Shown: positions 34,081 to 42,912, counted from the stretch's first letter. The stretch: 64,000 nucleotides of DNA from REDI01 sp038123735 (GCA_038123735.1 JAYPAP010000003.1:23923-87922), one strand, 5' to 3'. Numbers and translations are program-made. The notes: generated from the sequence alone by a model not told the origin.

Positions 34081-34895
34081 TGTTGTACCTCGGCTTTAGC
34101 AGAGTGTTTTTCGGAGCCTTCGCCCTTCACCGAGTCCGGGCAGCTGGAGTAGCGATCTTTTTTGCAGTAATCCCACGTGGGAGGCGCCTCGAGGAACGAA
34201 CCCGCCGTTCCCGCGAATCCTGCGATGGGGAACGAGAGATTCCCCACGAGCACGAATCCCGCCACAAAAGCAGCCGCGGAGCGCCACATGCCTTGAGTGG
34301 TCGCGCCCTCGATCCCGAGGGTCTGAATCGCCGACCATGCTCCGTGGTAGAGGTGGAGGCTCAGCGCCACGACTGCGACCACGTAGATCGTGAGACTGAT
34401 GGGGCTGCCGAACGACAACAGCATGTTGTGGTAGACCTCGCCACGGACAAACCCATACTCGGCGAAAGCGTACTGATTCGCGATGGCGTGCACCGGACCA
34501 AGGAAGCCCAGTGTGAGGTCGGTCAAGTGAAAGAGGATGAACATCAGGAGTGCGATGCCGCCATACCGCATGCTCTTTGAGCCCGCCGTAGATGCAAAGC
34601 TCTTCTTTGGGCCCTGATAATTCTTAGGCCGAGCCGCAGCATTGGAGCGCCAGAGGCTCACCGCCGACACCACGTGAACCGTGAGGGCAACCAGGAGCAC
34701 GGTGCGCCCGCCCCAAACCAAGGGAAGGATGTCCTGAAGCTTGTGGGCGTAGCTGTTGATCGCTTCGGCCCCAAGGTGAAAGTTAAGGTTCCCCACCATG
34801 TGGAAGAGCACCCACCCGATGTAAACGACCCCGGATACGGCCATCGCAACCTTCTTTCCGATGGTCGACCGATACAGTGCAACGGCTCCGTTCAT
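34077..34895 (-). CDS. sdhC: Succinate dehydrogenase cytochrome b subunit
   Basis: Membrane anchor of 272 residues with five to six helices and conserved histidines (YIGWVLFHMVGN, LTVHVVSAVS, FHLTDLT, YHNML, SLHLYHG) that would ligate two haems and the quinone site, as in B. subtilis-type SdhC. ATG 34895 is selected on GGAG at good distance; the frame extends ten residues upstream. A charged C-terminal tail of 30 residues with two Cys follows the last helix. It is the first gene of the sdhCAB unit, separated from metK by 237 nt that includes an N gap. Confidence 0.95.
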   Translation of the reverse strand: MNGAVALYRSTIGKKVAMAVSGVVYIGWVLFHMVGNLNFHLGAEAINSYAHKLQDILPLVWGGRTVLLVALTVHVVSAVSLWRSNAAARPKNYQGPKKSFASTAGSKSMRYGGIALLMFILFHLTDLTLGFLGPVHAIANQYAFAEYGFVRGEVYHNMLLSFGSPISLTIYVVAVVALSLHLYHGAWSAIQTLGIEGATTQGMWRSAAAFVAGFVLVGNLSFPIAGFAGTAGSFLEAPPTWDYCKKDRYSSCPDSVKGEGSEKHSAKAEVQQ

Positions 34896-35040
34896 GCCTA
34901 CTCCAGAACTCAATGCCCGACTCACAAGGGCGGTTCATAAGCCCGTGGCCGGCGACTGCGCTATTCGCGCAACGGCCGGCTGCGGGTGAGTCGTGTGTGT
35001 ACGACGAAGCGGGCCAGATCTCAAGTTCGAAGTAACCGAA

Positions 35041-35055
35041 NNNNNNNNNNNNNNN
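35041..35055. other. Assembly gap (15 N) between metK and sdhC
   Basis: The gap lies directly after the hairpin at 35056-35087. In the metK transcript direction the run of N takes the place where a T-tract would be. Confidence 0.95.
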
Positions 35056-35087
35056 GCCCGCCGTGCGCACAGTGGCGCAGGGCGGGC
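35056..35087 (-). terminator. Probable metK terminator hairpin
   Basis: A strong stem: GCCCGCC pairs with GGCGGGC, with an inner TGCGC/GCGCA stem separated by one mismatch and a short loop. It lies 46 nt after the metK stop in transcript direction. The following bases are lost in a 15-N gap, so a T-run cannot be confirmed; strong hairpins often break assemblies. Confidence 0.6.
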
Positions 35088-35132
35088 CCCTCCTACATCG
35101 GGCCATTCCGCTGGAATGACCTCGACAACCTA

Positions 35133-36293
35133 TCAGCCGAGGTGGGTGCGAATCGCGTCGACCATGTCCGTCTTTTCCCATGGGAAGTTCGGACGACCGA
35201 AGTGACCGTGCGCCGCAGTTGGGCGGTAGATTGGGCGAAGCAGGTCGAGGTGCTTCACGAGTGCGGCAGGCTTCAGCGGGAAGAGTTCGCGCACGCATGC
35301 GGTAAGCTTCTCGTCGGAGACCTTGCCGGTTCCTTGGGAATCGACCAACAAGCTCACAGGCTCAGCCACGCCGATGGCGTAGGCGACCTGAACCAAGGCA
35401 CGATCAGCATAGCCAGCCGCAACGAGGTTCTTCGCAATGTATCGGCCCATGTACGCTGCGGAGCGGTCCACCTTGGAGGGGTCCTTTCCGGAGAATGCAC
35501 CGCCGCCGTGGCTACCGTGACCGCCGTAGGTATCGACGATGATCTTTCGACCGGTGAGGCCGGCATCACCCATAGGACCACCGATGACAAAGCGACCGGT
35601 TGGGTTCACAAAATATCGGGTATTCGAGTCGCGGAGCTCTGCAGGAATGGTCTTCTCGATGACCTCACGGATGATTCCCTCGCGCAGGTCGTCGTAAGTG
35701 ACGTCTTCAGCGTGTTGTGAGGAAACAACCACCGCATCGACGCGTGCAGGCTGTCCGTCGCGGTATTCGACGGTGACCTGTGCCTTGCCATCGGGACGCA
35801 GGTAAGGGAGCGTTCCGTTGCGACGCGCGCCGGAGAGGGCCTCGGTCAATCGATGGCTGTAGTAGATGCTCTGTGGCATCAGGGCTTCCGTCTCGGTGCA
35901 TGCGTATCCAAACATCATGCCCTGGTCACCAGCACCCTGCTCTTCGTACATCCCCTCGCCTTCATCGACGCCTTGTGCGATGTCGGGAGATTGTTGCTCC
36001 ACGCAGACTTGAACCGAGCAGGTATTGCCGTCAAATCCCATGTCCGAGTGGGTGTAGCCAATGTCGCGGATCACGTCGCGAACCAGCGACGGGTAGTCGA
36101 CAGTCGCACTCGAAGTGATCTCGCCGAGAAGCATAACCACACCGGTCTTAACTGCGGTTTCGCATGCAACGCGAGCGTTCGGGTCTTGAGCGAGGTGCGC
36201 ATCGAGCACAGCGTCAGACACGTTGTCGCAGATCTTATCCGGGTGACCCTCTGTAACGGACTCAGAGGTAAAGAGGTAGTTTGTAAGCGCCAT
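35133..36293 (-). CDS. metK: S-adenosylmethionine synthetase
   Basis: Makes SAM from methionine and ATP in the cytoplasm. The 386 residues contain the substrate GHPDKICDNVSDAVLDA motif, GDQGMMFGYA, and the P-loop-like GGGAFSGKDPSKVDRSA, so the enzyme appears intact. ATG 36293 follows AAGGGA at the right distance. A 190-nt leader with two ordered hairpins separates it from hpf upstream, and a strong hairpin follows its stop. It is likely its own transcription unit under a post-transcriptional control. Confidence 0.97.
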   Translation of the reverse strand: MALTNYLFTSESVTEGHPDKICDNVSDAVLDAHLAQDPNARVACETAVKTGVVMLLGEITSSATVDYPSLVRDVIRDIGYTHSDMGFDGNTCSVQVCVEQQSPDIAQGVDEGEGMYEEQGAGDQGMMFGYACTETEALMPQSIYYSHRLTEALSGARRNGTLPYLRPDGKAQVTVEYRDGQPARVDAVVVSSQHAEDVTYDDLREGIIREVIEKTIPAELRDSNTRYFVNPTGRFVIGGPMGDAGLTGRKIIVDTYGGHGSHGGGAFSGKDPSKVDRSAAYMGRYIAKNLVAAGYADRALVQVAYAIGVAEPVSLLVDSQGTGKVSDEKLTACVRELFPLKPAALVKHLDLLRPIYRPTAAHGHFGRPNFPWEKTDMVDAIRTHLG

Positions 36294-36327
36294 ATTAGAT
36301 TCCCTTCAGTTTTCGTATATTCGAGAA

Positions 36328-36423
36328 TGAGCGGACCACCTGCTTCGGATCCACTGACCCGAAGCGTGGCGGCGCGTAAGCCGCTCAGCTCAGATGCACA
36401 ACCGCATATATGCGGAATCTGAG
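36328..36423 (-). ncRNA. Structured metK leader, riboswitch candidate
   Basis: In transcript direction, a first hairpin (36423-36389) pairs CTCAGAT with ATCTGAG around the perfect palindrome CCGCATATATGCGG. One nucleotide later a second structure (36387-36328) pairs TGAGCGG with CCGCTCA, encloses CCAC/GTGG and an inner GCTTCGG/CCGAAGC stem with a 10-nt loop, and has an AG bulge and an asymmetric internal loop. It ends 34 nt before the start codon. It shows no SAM-I core (kink-turn and GGAGGGA-type sequence) and does not fit SAM-II, SAM-III or SAH motifs as I know them. A ligand-sensing leader is a hypothesis. Confidence 0.45.
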
Positions 36424-36482
36424 ATATGAGATAGACTTCGCTCTAACTTGAAAACCGGGGAATATGATCCACTCCCCTCCGA

Positions 36483-36830
36483 TTAGGCGTCGCCGGCTCC
36501 TGCGCCAACGAATCCGGTCTCTCGGTCCCGGCGCTTGCCGCGCCGCGCCGATGTGCGCTTGTCTTTCGTGCGACGAAGCTGCTCTTCTACAGTGTGGAAC
36601 GCCTTATCCATCGCGGTACGAAGGTCATCCGAGCGCTCTTCGCCCTTGCTGACCCGCCCGCGGCTCGTCACGACAACCTCAACGACGGTCTCATGCTGCT
36701 CTACGCTCACGATCATCTGGCCCTCAGCCGACTCATCCAAGAACCGTTCCAATTTGGCGAATAGCGCATCTCCTCGGCGCCGGATCTCCTCACGTGGACT
36801 CAAGTTGCGGAAGGTGACTGTTAGACTCAT
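36483..36830 (-). CDS. hpf: Ribosome hibernation promoting factor (short form)
   Basis: A 115-residue HPF/YfiA-type protein that binds the 30S decoding region and silences ribosomes in starvation. Recognised by SLTVTFRNLSPREEIR at the start, VSVEQHETVVEVVV and the DLRTAMDKAFHTVEEQLRR helix. It lacks the long C-terminal dimer domain, so it is the short form. The ATG has AGGAG upstream. It follows rpoN by 36 nt on the same strand, a gene pairing conserved across proteobacteria. Confidence 0.93.
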   Translation of the reverse strand: MSLTVTFRNLSPREEIRRRGDALFAKLERFLDESAEGQMIVSVEQHETVVEVVVTSRGRVSKGEERSDDLRTAMDKAFHTVEEQLRRTKDKRTSARRGKRRDRETGFVGAGAGDA

Positions 36831-36866
36831 GGGCCAACTCCTGGTGCAGCGCGATGGCGCTGATTG

Positions 36867-38313
36867 CTAGAACATTTGTTTTCGACTCTTCGAGGGCAGA
36901 ATACCCATCTGCTCTCGGTACTTGGCGACCGTCCGTCGCGCGACGCGCACCCCCTCGGCTTCGAGTAGTTTGGCTNNNNNNNNNNNNNNNNNNNNNNNNN
37001 NNNNNACTATCTGACAGTGGTTTTTGGGGAGGCTCTTCCGCCACGAGCGCCTTGATCCGCCCCTTGATCGCTTCGGCCGCCATGTCTGCGCCAGCACTTT
37101 GTTTCACGCCCGTTGAGAAAAAGTACTTCAGCTCCAAGATCCCGTGTGGCGTATGCACATACTTATTGTTGGTCACCCGGCTAACCGTCGACATGTGGCG
37201 CCCGATATCCTGTGCTACATCCTCCAAAATAAGCGGCTTCAGCCCAGAGACCCCGACCTCAAAGAACTCGCTCTGGTGCTTCAGAATGCTCTTCGTCACT
37301 TCGATGATGGTCTTGCGCCGCTTATTGATGGATTGGATCAAGAACTGGGCCCCGCGAAGCTTATCCTGGATGTACTCCTGATCTTCCTTGGAGCCGCCTT
37401 GAAGTACCTTTTCGTAGTAGCGACTGACCTTCAGGTCCGGAATGCCATCCTCGTTGAGCACGACCTGCCACTCGCCCCCCATCTTCACAACGTAGACATC
37501 CGGCGTGATGTATCGCGGCTCCTCTACCGTGAAATTGCGCCCGGGATGCGGCTCAAGNNNNNNNNNNTCCTCGAGGTCGAGCTCCAGCGCTTTGCCGATG
37601 GCTGCGTAGTTCCGACGCTCTAGATCCGACAAATGATTACGCAGAATGGGCTCAAACGTTGGGTCCTCGGGATAACGTTCTTGGGCCTGGCGAATCAGGC
37701 ACTCCGATAACGACAATGCACCGCACCCTACGGGCTCCAGGTCCATGACCATTCGACGCGCGAACTCCATGTCCTCTTCGGGAATGCCCATCTCTTCTGC
37801 AAGGGCTGCCACGGTGACCGAAGCGTCCAGCCACCCACGCTCGTCCAAATTCAAGATCACGGTTGCCGCTGCTTCCCGCTCATCATGGGCGCAACGATAA
37901 ACGGCCAACTCCGACAGCAAATGCTCCGCGAGAGACTCGCCATATGTCAGGTTCGTCTCGATGGGCGGCAGCTCGTCATAGACCATTCCCGATGACCCAG
38001 ACGGTGGCCGATAATCGGACATCTGCGCCAGAAACTTTTCCCAGTCGATCTCGTTGGTATTCCCGTTCTGCTGCTCATTCGCTTCACGCTGCAGGTTCCC
38101 CGCTTCCGTCTCCAAGGCCCGCTGCGCATCGGTCACCCCACCGTCTGCCTCCGGCACCACTTCAAGCGTGGGATTCTCCAGCATCGCATCTTGAATATGG
38201 GTCACGAGCTCCTGATGGTTGTACTGGAGCAACTTAATGGCCTGCTGCAACCTGGGTGTCATCACCAGGCTTTGGCTTAGTTTGGCCTCGATTCTAAGGT
38301 TGAAGGACGACAC
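36867..38313 (-). CDS. rpoN: RNA polymerase sigma-54 factor, with two gaps
   Basis: The alternative sigma factor that recognises -24/-12 promoters and needs AAA+ activators. Region I is the Gln/Leu-rich start LRIEAKLSQSLVMTPRLQQA. The core-binding and HTH regions follow, and the RpoN box ARRTVAKYRE stands near the C-terminus, ending SKSRKQMF. GTG 38313 is chosen from AAAGGGA upstream. N runs at 37558-37567 and 36976-37005 interrupt it. The frame differs across the second gap, although homology suggests only a few residues are missing there. The real stop is at 36867. Truncation is an assembly effect, not a pseudogene. Confidence 0.93.
36976..37005. other. Assembly gap (30 N) in rpoN
   Basis: Alignment by eye with other RpoN proteins (conserved LSDS, then AKLLEAEG) leaves room for only about two residues, yet 30 N are given, so the gap size is wrong. 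Confidence 0.9.
37558..37567. other. Assembly gap (10 N) in rpoN
   Basis: Lies in the core-binding region of RpoN just before LEPHPGR on the protein; reading continues in the same frame on both sides. Confidence 0.9.
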
Positions 38314-38466
38314 GCCGGTCCCTTTGCTCAAGCACCTGCCAAACACACCACTCTGGCAGGTTGGAATTGCATTTTCGTAGACTCATACACAATATTACGG
38401 CCCTCCCGCCCCGCTGTAAAGGGGGGGGCTGTAAACTTATGCAGAATTCGTGCCGGACTCGATTTT

Positions 38467-38496
38467 CGCTGACCCAAAGTCCGCCGTTGGTCAGCG
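38467..38496 (-). terminator. Hairpin after pyrG, possible terminator
   Basis: CGCTGACC and GGTCAGCG form a perfect 8-bp stem 9 nt downstream of the pyrG stop. No T-run follows (the next bases are AAAATC), so intrinsic termination is uncertain; it may protect the mRNA end or act with Rho. Confidence 0.4.
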
Positions 38497-38504
38497 GGAC
38501 GGCC

Positions 38505-40112
38505 TCAGTCCTTGCGCGCACTCCGCTCCACCATGGCTTTCGCAAAGCTGCTGAACAGCGGGTGCGGCTCAAGCGGACGACTCTTGAATTCCGGATGGAA
38601 TTGGCAGGCCACAAAGTGCGGATGATCGGCCAACTCAACCATCTCAGCGAGATGCCCATCGGGCGACAAGCCGCTGATTCTCAGCCCGGCTCCATTCAAC
38701 TGGTCATGGTAGGCCGGATTGACCTCGTACCGGTGACGATGACGCTCGTCGATCGAGTTACTTCCGTAAATACGGCGTGCTACGGAGCCTTCAGCCAAGT
38801 TGCATGGATAGGTCCCAAGTCGCATGGTGCCACCGACCTGAGTGACCTGATGCTGCTCGTCCATCAGCTCGATCACCGTGTGCTTCGCGTCTGGGTCGAA
38901 CTCTCGGCTATTCGCGCCGGCTAAGCCGAGGACGTTGCGGGAATACTCCACCACAGCCAGCTGCATACCCAGACAAATACCGAAGAAAGGAAGTCCATTT
39001 TCTCTCGCATAGCCGATGGCCAGGATCTTGCCTTCTGTACCACGAGCCCCAAAGCCACCAGGCACCAGGATGCCATCGATGCCCTGCATCGCTTGCTCCA
39101 ACGATGCCTGATCCAATTTCTCAGAGTCGATGAACGCAAACTCCACGGAGGCATCCGCGGCAAGCCCCCCGTGAACCAGCGCCTCATTGAGGCTCTTATA
39201 CGTGTCGGAAAAGTCGATATATTTGCCCACGATGCCACATCGAACCGTATGCCCCGGATTACGCAATCGCTCCACCAGGTCAGACCACTGGTCTAGATTG
39301 GCAGATGTCGCCCAAATACCCAGCTTCTCAAGGACTCGGTCATCTGCACCCTCCGAGTGAAGATGTTGCGGCAGTGCGTAAATGTGCTCCACGTCTTCAA
39401 CACTGATCACATCACGCTCGTCCACATTGCAGAATCGTGCGATCTTTTGGCGAATCGACTTCGGCAGTGTACGGTCGCAGCGACAGAACAAGATGTCAGG
39501 CTGGATTCCAACCTGAAGGAGCTCCTTGACGCTGTGCTGAGTTGGCTTGGTCTTCAGTTCGCCCGCCGTCCGGATGAACGGCACCAGTGTGAGGTGGACA
39601 AAGAGGGTGTTCTCCCGCCCGACATCCTGGCGCACTTGGCGAATTGCTTCGAGAAATGGGAGCGATTCGATATCGCCGACGGTGCCCCCAACCTCCACGA
39701 TGATGAGGTCAGCCAGCTCGGATGCCTCCATGATCCTGCGCTTAATTTCATCGGTGATGTGCGGAACGACCTGAACCGTACGACCCAGGTACTCGCCCTT
39801 TCGCTCTCGCTCGATCACCGTCTTGTACACACGACCAGTGGTGAAGTTATTGCGCTGGCTCATTCGCGCAGTGGTGAAACGCTCGTAATGGCCAAGGTCA
39901 AGGTCGGTTTCCGCCCCATCATCCGTGACGAAGACTTCGCCATGCTGAAACGGAGACATCGTTCCTGGGTCCACATTGATGTAGGGGTCCATTTTGAGAT
40001 GGGTGATGCGAAGACCACGAGCCTCGAGAATCGCACCCAGCGCTGCAGCCGACAGTCCCTTTCCAAGGGCCGAGAGGACCCCGCCCGTGATGAAAATGAA
40101 CTTCTTCCGCAT
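38505..40112 (-). CDS. pyrG: CTP synthase
   Basis: Makes CTP from UTP using glutamine nitrogen. The 535-residue protein has the synthetase domain (FIFITGGVLSALGKG with the P-loop, DPYINVDPGTMSPFQHGEVFV) and a C-terminal glutaminase with catalytic Cys in FGICLGMQLAVVE and His-Glu in QFHPEFKSRP. ATG 40112 has AGGAGG seven bases upstream; the open frame reaches 40160 without support. The second position of GGVLSALG deviates from the usual GGVVSSLG but is conservative. It follows the rpsI terminator, so it is probably an independent unit. Confidence 0.97.
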   Translation of the reverse strand: MRKKFIFITGGVLSALGKGLSAAALGAILEARGLRITHLKMDPYINVDPGTMSPFQHGEVFVTDDGAETDLDLGHYERFTTARMSQRNNFTTGRVYKTVIERERKGEYLGRTVQVVPHITDEIKRRIMEASELADLIIVEVGGTVGDIESLPFLEAIRQVRQDVGRENTLFVHLTLVPFIRTAGELKTKPTQHSVKELLQVGIQPDILFCRCDRTLPKSIRQKIARFCNVDERDVISVEDVEHIYALPQHLHSEGADDRVLEKLGIWATSANLDQWSDLVERLRNPGHTVRCGIVGKYIDFSDTYKSLNEALVHGGLAADASVEFAFIDSEKLDQASLEQAMQGIDGILVPGGFGARGTEGKILAIGYARENGLPFFGICLGMQLAVVEYSRNVLGLAGANSREFDPDAKHTVIELMDEQHQVTQVGGTMRLGTYPCNLAEGSVARRIYGSNSIDERHRHRYEVNPAYHDQLNGAGLRISGLSPDGHLAEMVELADHPHFVACQFHPEFKSRPLEPHPLFSSFAKAMVERSARKD

Positions 40113-40151
40113 CGCAAAATCCTCCTGAACTCGGGAGTTGTACACCCATCG

Positions 40152-40185
40152 AAAAAACAAAAAGCCCAGCCGAATGAGGCTGGGC
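40152..40185 (-). terminator. Rho-independent terminator of rplM-rpsI
   Basis: In transcript direction GCCCAGCC, a TCATTC loop, GGCTGGGC and then TTTTTGTTTTTT: a perfect 8-bp stem with a long T-tract. It lies 60 nt after the rpsI stop and just before pyrG. It is the clearest intrinsic terminator in the window. Confidence 0.92.
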
Positions 40186-40244
40186 GTTCGGGCTTGTGAT
40201 TCGCTGCCCCGGCATTCCGGAACAGCGGCTTCGGTTCCGGGCGC

Positions 40245-40640
40245 CTAGCGCTTCGAGAACTGGAAGCTTCGGCGAGCGCCGGCCCGACCGTACTTCTTAC
40301 GCTCGACCTTACGAGCATCCCGAGTAAGGAAGCCAGCTTTCTTCAGCGTGCTGCGGAAGTCTGGGTTCACCTCAAGGAGTGCACGAGCGATTCCAAGTCG
40401 GATAGCTCCCGTTTGACCGGTGTGACCACCACCACGAACGTTGACGTAGACGTCAAAGTCTTTCAGCGTATCCGTCATGGTCAGGGGCTGGGTCAGGTCC
40501 ATGCGGTGCGTAGCGCGTGGGAGGTACACCTCAGCATCACGCTTGTTGATCGTGATGCGGCCATTGCCGGGGCGCAGGTAAACACGTGCAGTCGCAGTCT
40601 TCCGACGACCGGTACCGTAAAATTGGGTGGAACGAGCCAT
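40245..40640 (-). CDS. rpsI: 30S ribosomal protein S9
   Basis: Small-subunit protein of 131 residues whose C-terminal tail reaches the P-site tRNA. TQFYGTGRRKTATARVYLRPG, the GGGHTGQTGAIRLGIARAL segment and the basic end RRSFQFSKR are all typical. It follows rplM by one nucleotide and is closed by the terminator at 40152. Confidence 0.98.
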   Translation of the reverse strand: MARSTQFYGTGRRKTATARVYLRPGNGRITINKRDAEVYLPRATHRMDLTQPLTMTDTLKDFDVYVNVRGGGHTGQTGAIRLGIARALLEVNPDFRSTLKKAGFLTRDARKVERKKYGRAGARRSFQFSKR

Positions 40641-40641
40641 A

Positions 40642-41076
40642 TCAGATCACCTCTGGAAGGGGCTTCGGTTGTTGCGCTGCGTGGGGGTGTTCCTCGCCTG
40701 CGTACACCTTAAGCTTCTTAATAACTTCACGGGAAAGCTTGTTTTTAGGAAGCATCCCCTTGACAGCCTGCTGAATCATGCGCTCAGAATCCGTTTCACG
40801 GACGGTAGCGGCATCGATAGACTTGAGCCCGCCTGGGTAGCCCGAGTAGCGATGGTAGTGCTTGTGAGCAAGCTTGCGGCCGGTCAGGTTGACCTTTTCA
40901 GCATTGAGCACGATGACGTAATCGCCGGTGTCAACATGAGGAGTGAAGGTAGGCTTGTGCTTGCCACGGAGGATTACAGCAATCCGAGTGGCGAGGCGGC
41001 CGAGGTTGTATTGAGAAGCGTCGACTACGAACCAGTCGCGCTCGACCTCGCTAGCCTTTGCAGAAGGAGTGAGCAT
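40642..41076 (-). CDS. rplM: 50S ribosomal protein L13
   Basis: Large-subunit protein of 144 residues, recognised by DWFVVDASQYNLGRLATRIA, PHVDTGDYVIVLNAEKVNLTGRK and the KGMLPKNKL loop. About ten extra residues precede the usual start. It is the first gene of the rplM-rpsI operon. Its leader holds a TTGACA -35 candidate. No L13-leader RNA of the Firmicutes type is seen. Confidence 0.98.
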   Translation of the reverse strand: MLTPSAKASEVERDWFVVDASQYNLGRLATRIAVILRGKHKPTFTPHVDTGDYVIVLNAEKVNLTGRKLAHKHYHRYSGYPGGLKSIDAATVRETDSERMIQQAVKGMLPKNKLSREVIKKLKVYAGEEHPHAAQQPKPLPEVI

Positions 41077-41152
41077 CGTGTCACCAAGGTTGGTGCGGGG
41101 CGGCTTTGCCCTGCATGAAGTTCATCGGGGGTACACCCCGCAAGACCCCGCG

Positions 41153-41181
41153 CGTTTATCGACTGGGTCCCGTGCTGTCAA
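41153..41181 (-). promoter_or_regulatory. Sigma-70 promoter candidate for rplM-rpsI
   Basis: A perfect TTGACA (-35, 41181-41176) is followed after 17 nt by TAAACG, or after 15 nt by GATAAA, as the -10 element. It stands about 77 nt upstream of the rplM start, appropriate for a ribosomal-protein operon. The weak -10 lowers certainty. Confidence 0.5.
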
Positions 41182-41249
41182 GGAAGTCGCACGTAAGGCC
41201 ACTCCCTAATACGACCGGGCGCGCTCATGAAGACGCCCGTTACCGTGAA

Positions 41250-42797
41250 CTACTCAGCTTCGGCGGTACAAACATCGTCCGGGGCGAAGATGCCCGATGA
41301 CCCGAGGCGCTGTGACCCGAAGAACAGGTCATCATTTCCGCGCCGACCATCACGCCACGTCGCCACGACCGTACGGTTCGACAATGCCACTTGGATGTCT
41401 CGGGCGTATTTTTGGCCACGGCAGTAAGAATCAATCCGGAAGTCTTCCTGCGCCCAGGTCAATCCGCCATCTTCGGAGAAATTGTACACGACCTCATTGA
41501 AGCCCTGAGGTTCGACTTGGTCCTGCTCGCCCGTGGGATCGTAGCCATCATTGCGCCGATCTTCCCAAGCCACCACGACCCGATCCTCTACCGCGTCGAT
41601 CTGTACATTAATGGAGTTTCCGTACCCAGCGAAGTCGTCGAGGTCTAACCGCAGCTCTCCGGTTGGATCCGCAGGTTCGCCCTCCGCACGCTCGCCTTCG
41701 AGCGCCCGGGCTGCCCCATCTTGATACGACCGATAGAAGACGTCGTAGCCGACGTTTCGGTTATCCTGCCAAGCGATATGAGCTACAGTCCCGTTCATGG
41801 CCACGACTGGATAGGCGCCATCATTCGACCCGGGTGGATTCGGGCTCGCACTATCGTTGGACTCGACAGCAATCGCTTCCGCCGCCCAGGTGGCGCCGCC
41901 ATCAGCGGACCAGTTCATCATCACATCTCGGTCGTCTCCGTTGCGGCGATCGTGCCACACCACGTATGCGTGACCCCCTGACAATGCGATCTGGGGCTCG
42001 AAGCTATCGGAATCCCCTGGCTCATCACCGCCGTCTAATCGAGCCTCTGCGCCGAAGGTTGCACCCGAATCGGACGAGGCGGCCGCGTAGATGTCGGTCT
42101 TGCCCGAGCGGGAGTCTTCCCAAGTCACGACCACGCCACCTGAACCATCGGCTGCTACCCGAGGGTTGGAGGAATAGGCACCGCCAGGCGTGTCGCTCTC
42201 TACGCGTACCGGCGCGCTGAACGATGCTCCGCGCGTTGTAGACGATGCTGCATAAATGTCGTAGGCGCCATTCACCACATCCGCCCAAACGATGTGAATC
42301 TCATCGCCCGCCGCGACCATTTTGGGATCGATGGACATGTACTTGCCATCTGGATCGGCATCGACCCGAATCGGCTCATCAAGCCAGGTCGTTCCTGCAC
42401 TCTCCGACCGGCTGAAGAAGATGCTCTTCGAGTCGAGCTCTCCATCACTCGTGTCTTCCCACGCCACGTAGACGATGTTGCCGAGGCATGCGATCTGCGG
42501 ATTGGTAGCCTTGCCCTGCCCCTTGTTGACCTGTATCGGCCTAGTCAACCAAGACGTACCGCCGTTTCCGGACGACTGAAACCAGATGTCATTCGTCCCT
42601 TCGCGATCATCGTGCCACACCGTGTAGATATTTCCGTTCTGCGACTTGCACATCTGGGGAGCCGCACTGTCCACGACCTGATCACCGGCACCAGCCCCGT
42701 CGATGCGAACATCGCTGGATTCCCATTCTCCAACCCCAGGACCGTCTCCGTTACATCCGACGACGGCCAGAGCGACCAAAATGGCTTTAATACGCAT
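41250..42797 (-). CDS. Asp-box (BNR/sialidase-like) propeller lipoprotein
   Basis: A 515-residue lipoprotein (lipobox VVGC, Cys15). The mature protein consists of six to seven units of the type VYVAWEDTSDG, IVWADVVNGAYDIY, VVVTWEDSRSGKTDIY, VVWHDRRNG with SxDxGxTW Asp-box turns. This is a six-bladed propeller as in sialidases and BNR proteins. The catalytic Arg triad and Tyr of true sialidases cannot be verified, so binding is more likely than cleavage. GAGGAAG precedes the ATG. A small inverted repeat lies directly upstream of this ribosome site. No operon partner is seen. Confidence 0.8.
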   Translation of the reverse strand: MRIKAILVALAVVGCNGDGPGVGEWESSDVRIDGAGAGDQVVDSAAPQMCKSQNGNIYTVWHDDREGTNDIWFQSSGNGGTSWLTRPIQVNKGQGKATNPQIACLGNIVYVAWEDTSDGELDSKSIFFSRSESAGTTWLDEPIRVDADPDGKYMSIDPKMVAAGDEIHIVWADVVNGAYDIYAASSTTRGASFSAPVRVESDTPGGAYSSNPRVAADGSGGVVVTWEDSRSGKTDIYAAASSDSGATFGAEARLDGGDEPGDSDSFEPQIALSGGHAYVVWHDRRNGDDRDVMMNWSADGGATWAAEAIAVESNDSASPNPPGSNDGAYPVVAMNGTVAHIAWQDNRNVGYDVFYRSYQDGAARALEGERAEGEPADPTGELRLDLDDFAGYGNSINVQIDAVEDRVVVAWEDRRNDGYDPTGEQDQVEPQGFNEVVYNFSEDGGLTWAQEDFRIDSYCRGQKYARDIQVALSNRTVVATWRDGRRGNDDLFFGSQRLGSSGIFAPDDVCTAEAE

Positions 42798-42815
42798 GCG
42801 TTCTTCCTCGTTGCT

Positions 42816-42830
42816 GGCTCGTTACGAGCC
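42816..42830 (-). promoter_or_regulatory. 7-1-7 inverted repeat in leader of Asp-box gene
   Basis: GGCTCGT, T, ACGAGCC: a perfect inverted repeat 19-33 nt before the start codon. In RNA it gives a 6-bp stem with a 3-nt loop immediately before the ribosome site; in DNA it could be a dimeric regulator site. Confidence 0.4.
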
Positions 42831-42897
42831 CATCTCCAATCGACACCAAGCTTACACCATATGAATCAAGCCGTGGCCGGCAATCGACAGAATCAAA

Positions 42898-42912
42898 AGA
42901 TAGTGACTATCT
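42898..42912. promoter_or_regulatory. 7-1-7 palindrome in divergent promoter region
   Basis: AGATAGT, G, ACTATCT forms a perfect 7-1-7 inverted repeat about midway between the Asp-box lipoprotein and the FYDLN gene. It has the spacing of Fur/PerR-family sites but its own sequence. It is a good operator candidate for either gene. Confidence 0.4.

Noticed and set aside
36294..36482. Known SAM-I riboswitch before metK
   Set aside because: The conserved SAM-I core sequence and four-way junction cannot be found; only the structured leader is reported.
38341..38400. Sigma-54 promoter (TGGCAGG...TTGCA) near rpoN
   Set aside because: The distance between GG and GC is 12 nt on the plus strand and 11 on the minus strand instead of 10.
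41077..41249. L13 leader RNA before rplM
   Set aside because: This leader class is known from Firmicutes; the region shows only a promoter candidate and no matching fold.
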